Positions 60,592-64,000 of a stretch of 64,000 bases of DNA are shown piece after piece (position 1 is the first letter of the stretch; each line of letters starts with the position of its first letter). The position numbers were made by a program, and so were the translations under genes. The notes under the pieces are model-generated. The model made no database searches and was not told the origin of the DNA. It saw only the letters and a program-made list of their open reading frames with translations. This stretch comes from Pantanalinema sp. GBBB05 (GTDB lineage Bacteria; Cyanobacteriota; Cyanobacteriia; Leptolyngbyales; Leptolyngbyaceae): positions 90,864 to 154,863 of the forward strand of contig VRZD01000015.1 of the NCBI GenBank assembly GCA_016743235.1, given 5' to 3'.

Positions 60592-62037
60592 TTAACTATA
60601 CGCCTTAAGGCGTTCTCCCAGAACTTTAATTCCCCATTGAATCGCTTCAGTCGGTCGGCAGAAACTCAGCCGCATTGCGGCATACCCCTGACGATCGGGA
60701 AAATAGCTGCTTCCCGGCAACACTAACACGCCCTGTTCTCGCACTTCCTGACAAATTCGGTGTAATGGTAACGCTTCGGGTAGTTGTACCCAGAGAAACA
60801 AACCACCATTGGGCACTGTCCAGGTTGCCTCGGGTGGGAAATACTGGGTCATGGCTTCTAACATCACGTTGCGACTTTGCAAATGCCACGATCGCAACTG
60901 CTGAAGTCGATGCCGATAATGCCCCGATGCGAGATATTCCTGCACGATCGCTTGTGACGGAGTCGGCGTATGAATATCATCAAGAATCTTTTGTTCCAGG
61001 AGCGGTTGATAATGTTGTCCGGTGACGACGATGTAGCCGATTCTTAAACCGGGCATCAAAGTTTTAGAAAATGTGCCCAGGTAGATGACTTGATCTTGCT
61101 GGTCGATCGCTTTAATTGGAGCCGGTACAGCTTCAAAATTTAAGCCTTCATAGGCATTGTCTTCTAACACAGGACAGTTATAGGCTTGTGCGAGGGCTAG
61201 AAGTTGTTGTCGATGAGTCTGAGAGGTTGTAATCCCCGTTGGATTCTGGAGTGTACTAATGGTGTAAATTAATTTGGGACGATGGCTCTTAAGATATTGC
61301 TCTAGTAGTTCCAAATTCATCCCTGCTGGTGTCATGGGAATGCCAATAATTTTGGCTCCCATCCGTTCTAACACCGTTAATGTGCCATACCAGGTTGGGC
61401 TTTCGACAATTACCCAATCTCCCGGTTGGATCAGGTAACGTAAGGTTAATGTAATGCCCTGCATCGAGCCACTGGTAATAATCAGATCATCTGCCGAGAC
61501 AACTAATCCCCGTTGCACCAGGAGTTGGGCAATTTGTTGGCGTAATCCAGCTTGTCCCTGGGGAAAGTCGTAATTGGATAAATGATCGACCACCTGATTC
61601 ATGGCACGACGAGCCAACCGTTGTAAATCATCTAAACCAAATAGTTGGGGAAAGCCCATGCTAAAGTCCACCATGTTGTTTTGGCGATAGACTTTGAGCG
61701 ATTCGATGTAAGAATCACAAAAGGAATGAGTGTTGGACTGCCCAATAATCACCTTCTGAGCCGGGGCAAAGGTGGCAGGCTGCGGTGGTGTAGTCGCAGA
61801 ACCACGATTGACGAAATATCCGGCTCCCAAACGGGCATGAATTAAGCCTTCTGCCTCTAATGTGCCGTAGGCTTCAATTACCGTTAGTTTATTCACCTGC
61901 GTTTCTTTAGCCATTTGCCGCACCGAGGGTAAACGATCGCCGGGTTGTAGCGCTCCAGAGACAATCAAGCGCTTGACGCGATCGCGAATTTGCAGGTAGA
62001 TCGGTTGCGTGATTTGGCGGTCTAAGGGAATTTTCAT
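60592..62037 (-). CDS. MocR/GntR-type regulator with aminotransferase domain
   Basis: 481 residues from ATG 62037 (MKIPLDRQITQPIYLQIRDR); an upstream in-frame TTG at 62055 is unlikely. It has an N-terminal GntR winged helix (GALQPGDRLPSVRQMAKETQ, VNKLTVIEAYGTLEAEGLIH) joined to a PLP-dependent fold-type I aminotransferase-like domain (ITSGSMQGITLTLRYLIQPG, NPTGITTSQTHRQQ, and the lysine segment YLGTFSKTLMPGLRIGYIV). MocR proteins regulate vitamin B6 or amino-acid genes, but some cyanobacterial members act as aminotransferases. It diverges from the small gene at 62211; see the operator-like repeat. Confidence 0.93.
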   Translation of the reverse strand: MKIPLDRQITQPIYLQIRDRVKRLIVSGALQPGDRLPSVRQMAKETQVNKLTVIEAYGTLEAEGLIHARLGAGYFVNRGSATTPPQPATFAPAQKVIIGQSNTHSFCDSYIESLKVYRQNNMVDFSMGFPQLFGLDDLQRLARRAMNQVVDHLSNYDFPQGQAGLRQQIAQLLVQRGLVVSADDLIITSGSMQGITLTLRYLIQPGDWVIVESPTWYGTLTVLERMGAKIIGIPMTPAGMNLELLEQYLKSHRPKLIYTISTLQNPTGITTSQTHRQQLLALAQAYNCPVLEDNAYEGLNFEAVPAPIKAIDQQDQVIYLGTFSKTLMPGLRIGYIVVTGQHYQPLLEQKILDDIHTPTPSQAIVQEYLASGHYRHRLQQLRSWHLQSRNVMLEAMTQYFPPEATWTVPNGGLFLWVQLPEALPLHRICQEVREQGVLVLPGSSYFPDRQGYAAMRLSFCRPTEAIQWGIKVLGERLKAYS

Positions 62038-62090
62038 ATTCCGCACTATACGCAATTCTGTTGGGGATGTCCTGGTACGGTTGGGTGAAT

Positions 62091-62135
62091 TTTAACTAGA
62101 CCAGTTCTGCAAAAATCCTGACTGTACTAGTTAAA
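62091..62135. promoter_or_regulatory. Inverted repeat in front of the MocR gene (candidate operator)
   Basis: TTTAACTAG (62091-62099) and CTAGTTAAA (62127-62135) are perfect reverse complements 27 bp apart, in the divergent region between the MocR-type gene and the small gene at 62211. MocR regulators usually bind such sites near their own promoter. Confidence 0.55.
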
Positions 62136-62210
62136 TTGGTCAAATCTGTATCTCCTCAAAGCGGGGTTAGGAGTGTCAAGGTAAAAGAGTTGTTTGCTCC
62201 ACAACAACTC

Positions 62211-62495
62211 ATGATCAAACCACAACCACTCCATTCTTCTGATTCCCCGGCAATCCTGCCTACGGAGACTAAGTCAGGACAGTTTTCCCTGGCACCAGTC
62301 CAGCTCCGACTGAAACAGGTTTGGCAGCGATTCATGCAGATAATGGCAAATGATGAATTCCAGGTCTGGCATCGGGTTGATCGCCAGGGACAAATCCTGT
62401 CATGGCATATTTACGATGCCAAAACTGGACGTACCACTCAATTAGGCTCGGAGATAGAAGTCCGACTGTGGTTAGAGCAACATCTTTATCGTTGA
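62211..62495 (+). CDS. Small conserved-type cyanobacterial protein
   Basis: 94 residues from ATG 62211; a TTG at 62136 in frame would overlap the candidate operator, so I prefer the ATG, though no ribosome-binding site is clear at either. The C-terminal part looks like a folded alpha/beta domain (LKQVWQRFMQIMANDEFQVW, HRVDRQGQILSWHIYDAKTG, RTTQLGSEIEVRLWLEQ). No function known. Confidence 0.7.
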   Translation: MIKPQPLHSSDSPAILPTETKSGQFSLAPVQLRLKQVWQRFMQIMANDEFQVWHRVDRQGQILSWHIYDAKTGRTTQLGSEIEVRLWLEQHLYR

Positions 62496-62594
62496 TCTAT
62501 TACAGCAATTGACTGAATCCATTCAAAAGAATCTACGGCAATTTTGACTACGATCGCAGCAAACTATCGGGTAAACCTGTCCCCGCCAATGCTG

Positions 62595-62792
62595 CTACGG
62601 ATCTATCTTTTGGGGCTTGGGGGGCAAGAAAATGGCGGCAATCAAAGCGGCTGTGCCACCGACTAACCCCAAACCTAACCAGAGTCCGAGGCGATAGCCT
62701 TTCCGGGCAGCAATGACCGCTGCCACTCCACCCATTAAACAATGAAAATTTAGGAGCAAGTACACGATCGGATCAATAGGAAGTCCTGGCAT
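62595..62792 (-). CDS. Small two-helix membrane protein
   Basis: 65 residues with two hydrophobic helices (PIVYLLLNFHCLMGGVAAV and LGLWLGLGLVGGTAALIAAI) joined by a basic turn (ARKGYR) and a short polar tail (PPKPQKIDP). No clear ribosome-binding site. The gene call rests on its membrane-protein pattern. Confidence 0.5.
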   Translation of the reverse strand: MPGLPIDPIVYLLLNFHCLMGGVAAVIAARKGYRLGLWLGLGLVGGTAALIAAIFLPPKPQKIDP

Positions 62793-62952
62793 AACGGCAA
62801 AGGTGATAGCAACACTGGCTTCATTATCCGTGGTGCTAGGGACAATCTACCCATGCAGCTACAAAGTCTACCCTTGCATCAATGCCAGATGGCAGACCAT
62901 AGATCAGAAATACCTTGAGGGCACGATCGGCGATCGTGCCCCAACGTTCAGT

Positions 62953-63489
62953 TTAGAAGCGGATTTGCGTTGAATGGATCACACCCATTTCGCCACAGGC
63001 ATCGGTGTAATACCAATCCCCGATCGAGCCATAGATATAAATCGAGGTGGGTGTGTTGATGCGACAGAGGACAGAGCCATTGGGAGATGATCTAATATTC
63101 GAGGGTGGATCAAAGACCGTCGCCACTCTAGTATCCGATGGATTGCCGCCTTGCGAACGGCAAACAACATTTAGCATATTTTGAGTTGCCTGGGATTGGG
63201 GGCGATGGGTCTGTCGTTCTGGAAACGTTGTCCAGGTGGAAGTCTGGCAGTTCGCTTGACTATAGATGCGCTCATTATCCAGGTAATAGACAAAATCAAC
63301 ACTACGGGCGCTAGCTCTCGAAATTGAACAGAGATCGACATTAATACTTTGTCCACCCACTGCCCGACCTGCATAGTAATTACAGGATTGGGCGATCGCA
63401 GATGGCGGAGAACCCAGAACCGTTCCGATCGCAGCACCAGTCGTTAAAACAGCAGAGATTGCAGCCGCTTTGAAGGGAAATTTAGCCAT
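62953..63489 (-). CDS. Exported protein with SH3-like C-terminus
   Basis: 178 residues with a signal peptide (FKAAAISAVLTTGAAIGTVL, cleavage near AIAQ-S). The mature part has six Cys that could form disulfides and, at the end, an SH3-like segment (NIRSSPNGSVLCRINTPTSI, YIYGSIGDWYYTDACGEMG), close in pattern to bacterial SH3 domains that bind the cell wall. GAGGG precedes the ATG. Periplasmic or outer-surface location; function unknown. Confidence 0.75.
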   Translation of the reverse strand: MAKFPFKAAAISAVLTTGAAIGTVLGSPPSAIAQSCNYYAGRAVGGQSINVDLCSISRASARSVDFVYYLDNERIYSQANCQTSTWTTFPERQTHRPQSQATQNMLNVVCRSQGGNPSDTRVATVFDPPSNIRSSPNGSVLCRINTPTSIYIYGSIGDWYYTDACGEMGVIHSTQIRF

Positions 63490-63812
63490 AAAACCCTCTG
63501 TGAAGTAGACTTTATGCTCCGAAGCGCAGGTAGATACTCCCTCTAAATAATATTGTTGCTCAAATTTAGAGTCCCGACGAGCATTTGTAGGATAGCTACA
63601 CAGTGGTCAGCGGCTAACCTTCACCCCCATCATCTCAGCCTATGGCAATCAATTCATCGCTTGCAGTCTTCTGCCTACAACGATCGCTGTTGCTTGCCAA
63701 TTCAACTGTAGCTATAGCTGACTGAACTCCCCCATCAGCACCCGAACTCATCCAGTCCAATTAAAAGAGCTATTGAGCCACTCCCACGGCTAAAGCCAGT
63801 GGAATTCAGGCT
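63490..63812. other. 323-bp gap holding the right end of an IS200/IS605-type element
   Basis: It contains the palindrome CCCACGGCTAAAGCCAGTGG at 63783-63802 just after the tnpB stop, in the place of the subterminal hairpin (and omega-RNA scaffold) of IS200/IS605-type elements. The exact element end cannot be set by eye. Otherwise no gene is seen. Confidence 0.55.
63783..63802 (-). mobile_element. Right-end hairpin of an IS200/IS605-type element
   Basis: CCACTGGCTTTAGCCGTGGG on the minus strand folds into an imperfect stem 10 bp past the tnpB stop, as in the right ends of this IS family; it would be bound by TnpA and also form part of the omega RNA. No tnpA is in the window. Confidence 0.65.
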
Positions 63813-64000
63813 TCAAACAGAGATTGCTGGCTGAGCCAGTCTTACATCTCCTAAGCCTGTGGACGGACTCCCGCCCACTTTAATGTTGATAGCGGCGTTC
63901 TCATCCCGGTCATGCAATGTATGGCATTCGGGACAACGCCACTCTCTAACTTTCAAGTCCAGGGATTCCAAGACGTGACCGCAGGCTGAGCACATTTTAG
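63813..64000 (-). CDS. tnpB: TnpB (IS200/IS605-family) C-terminal part, cut by the window edge
   Basis: The frame is open to the right edge (one codon, Lys, precedes the first Met). It shows the TnpB zinc ribbon CSACGHV...REWRCPECHTLHDRDENAAINI, with four Cys and the DRDENAA segment carrying the last RuvC aspartate. The tail (GSPSTGLGDVRLAQPAISV) is slightly longer than in many members. TnpB is an RNA-guided nuclease that helps IS200/IS605 elements persist. Whether the full gene is intact cannot be judged. Confidence 0.88.
   Translation of the reverse strand, partial: KMCSACGHVLESLDLKVREWRCPECHTLHDRDENAAINIKVGGSPSTGLGDVRLAQPAISV

Noticed and set aside
1..64000. tRNA or rRNA genes
   Set aside because: I looked in the gaps for tRNA-like cloverleaf ends and conserved rRNA stretches and saw none; a covariance-model search would be needed to exclude them.

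Overview
The window comes from an oxygenic cyanobacterium. It carries psaE (photosystem I subunit IV) at 52636-52857, it is dense in the HIP1 octamer GCGATCGC typical of many cyanobacterial chromosomes, and its housekeeping genes (trpS, mutM/fpg, a MetF-like reductase, DUF2721, a DUF697 GTPase) are of cyanobacterial type. Filamentous or multicellular habit cannot be read from the sequence.

About two thirds of the window (1 to ~44600) is an extracellular contractile injection system (eCIS, the headful-less phage-tail-like family that includes AFP/PVC and the thylakoid-anchored tCIS of cyanobacteria). A minus-strand operon (8200 down past position 1) encodes the sheath, four gp19-like tube/tube-initiator proteins, a tail-assembly chaperone-like protein, a small basic protein and a giant Gln/Ser-rich repetitive protein that runs off the left edge. 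A divergent plus-strand set (8715-12220) encodes the DUF4255/Cis16 terminator, a small protein and the AAA+ ATPase Cis15. A cargo block follows (12318-31156). It has four putative effectors sharing one N-terminal leader but with unrelated C-termini, three with a DUF4157 HELTH domain and one without, plus a decayed fifth leader. Embedded in it are a ParDE-like toxin-antitoxin pair flanked by direct repeats, a TPR-methyltransferase and a small exported protein. Baseplate genes (gp25, gpJ-like, tail protein I) follow at 32920-36811. After them come a gene of unknown role, a membrane haem-domain/HAMP/cyclic-nucleotide-binding sensor, and two single-pass proteins with Ig-like repeats, one carrying WD40 repeats. 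These last genes are candidates for membrane anchoring and triggering. LysM, VgrG spike, PAAR and tape-measure genes are not in the window and may lie beyond its left edge.

From 44600 on: a convergent RTX calcium-binding protein, a 1587-residue multi-PAS hybrid histidine kinase, a formylglycine-generating-enzyme-like protein, then ordinary chromosomal genes (psaE; fpg-TPR; trpS; metF-like; DUF2721; GTPase; MocR regulator; small exported or membrane proteins). The right edge cuts an IS200/IS605-type tnpB 3' end.

Proposed working model (inference): the minus operon plus Cis16/15 and the baseplate genes build the particle. The leader-bearing proteins are loaded as cargo. The C-terminal membrane genes hold or trigger it at a membrane. 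The conserved ~105-bp 5' block repeated before the effector genes suggests that cargo genes are duplicated and exchanged as leader cassettes with a common expression signal.
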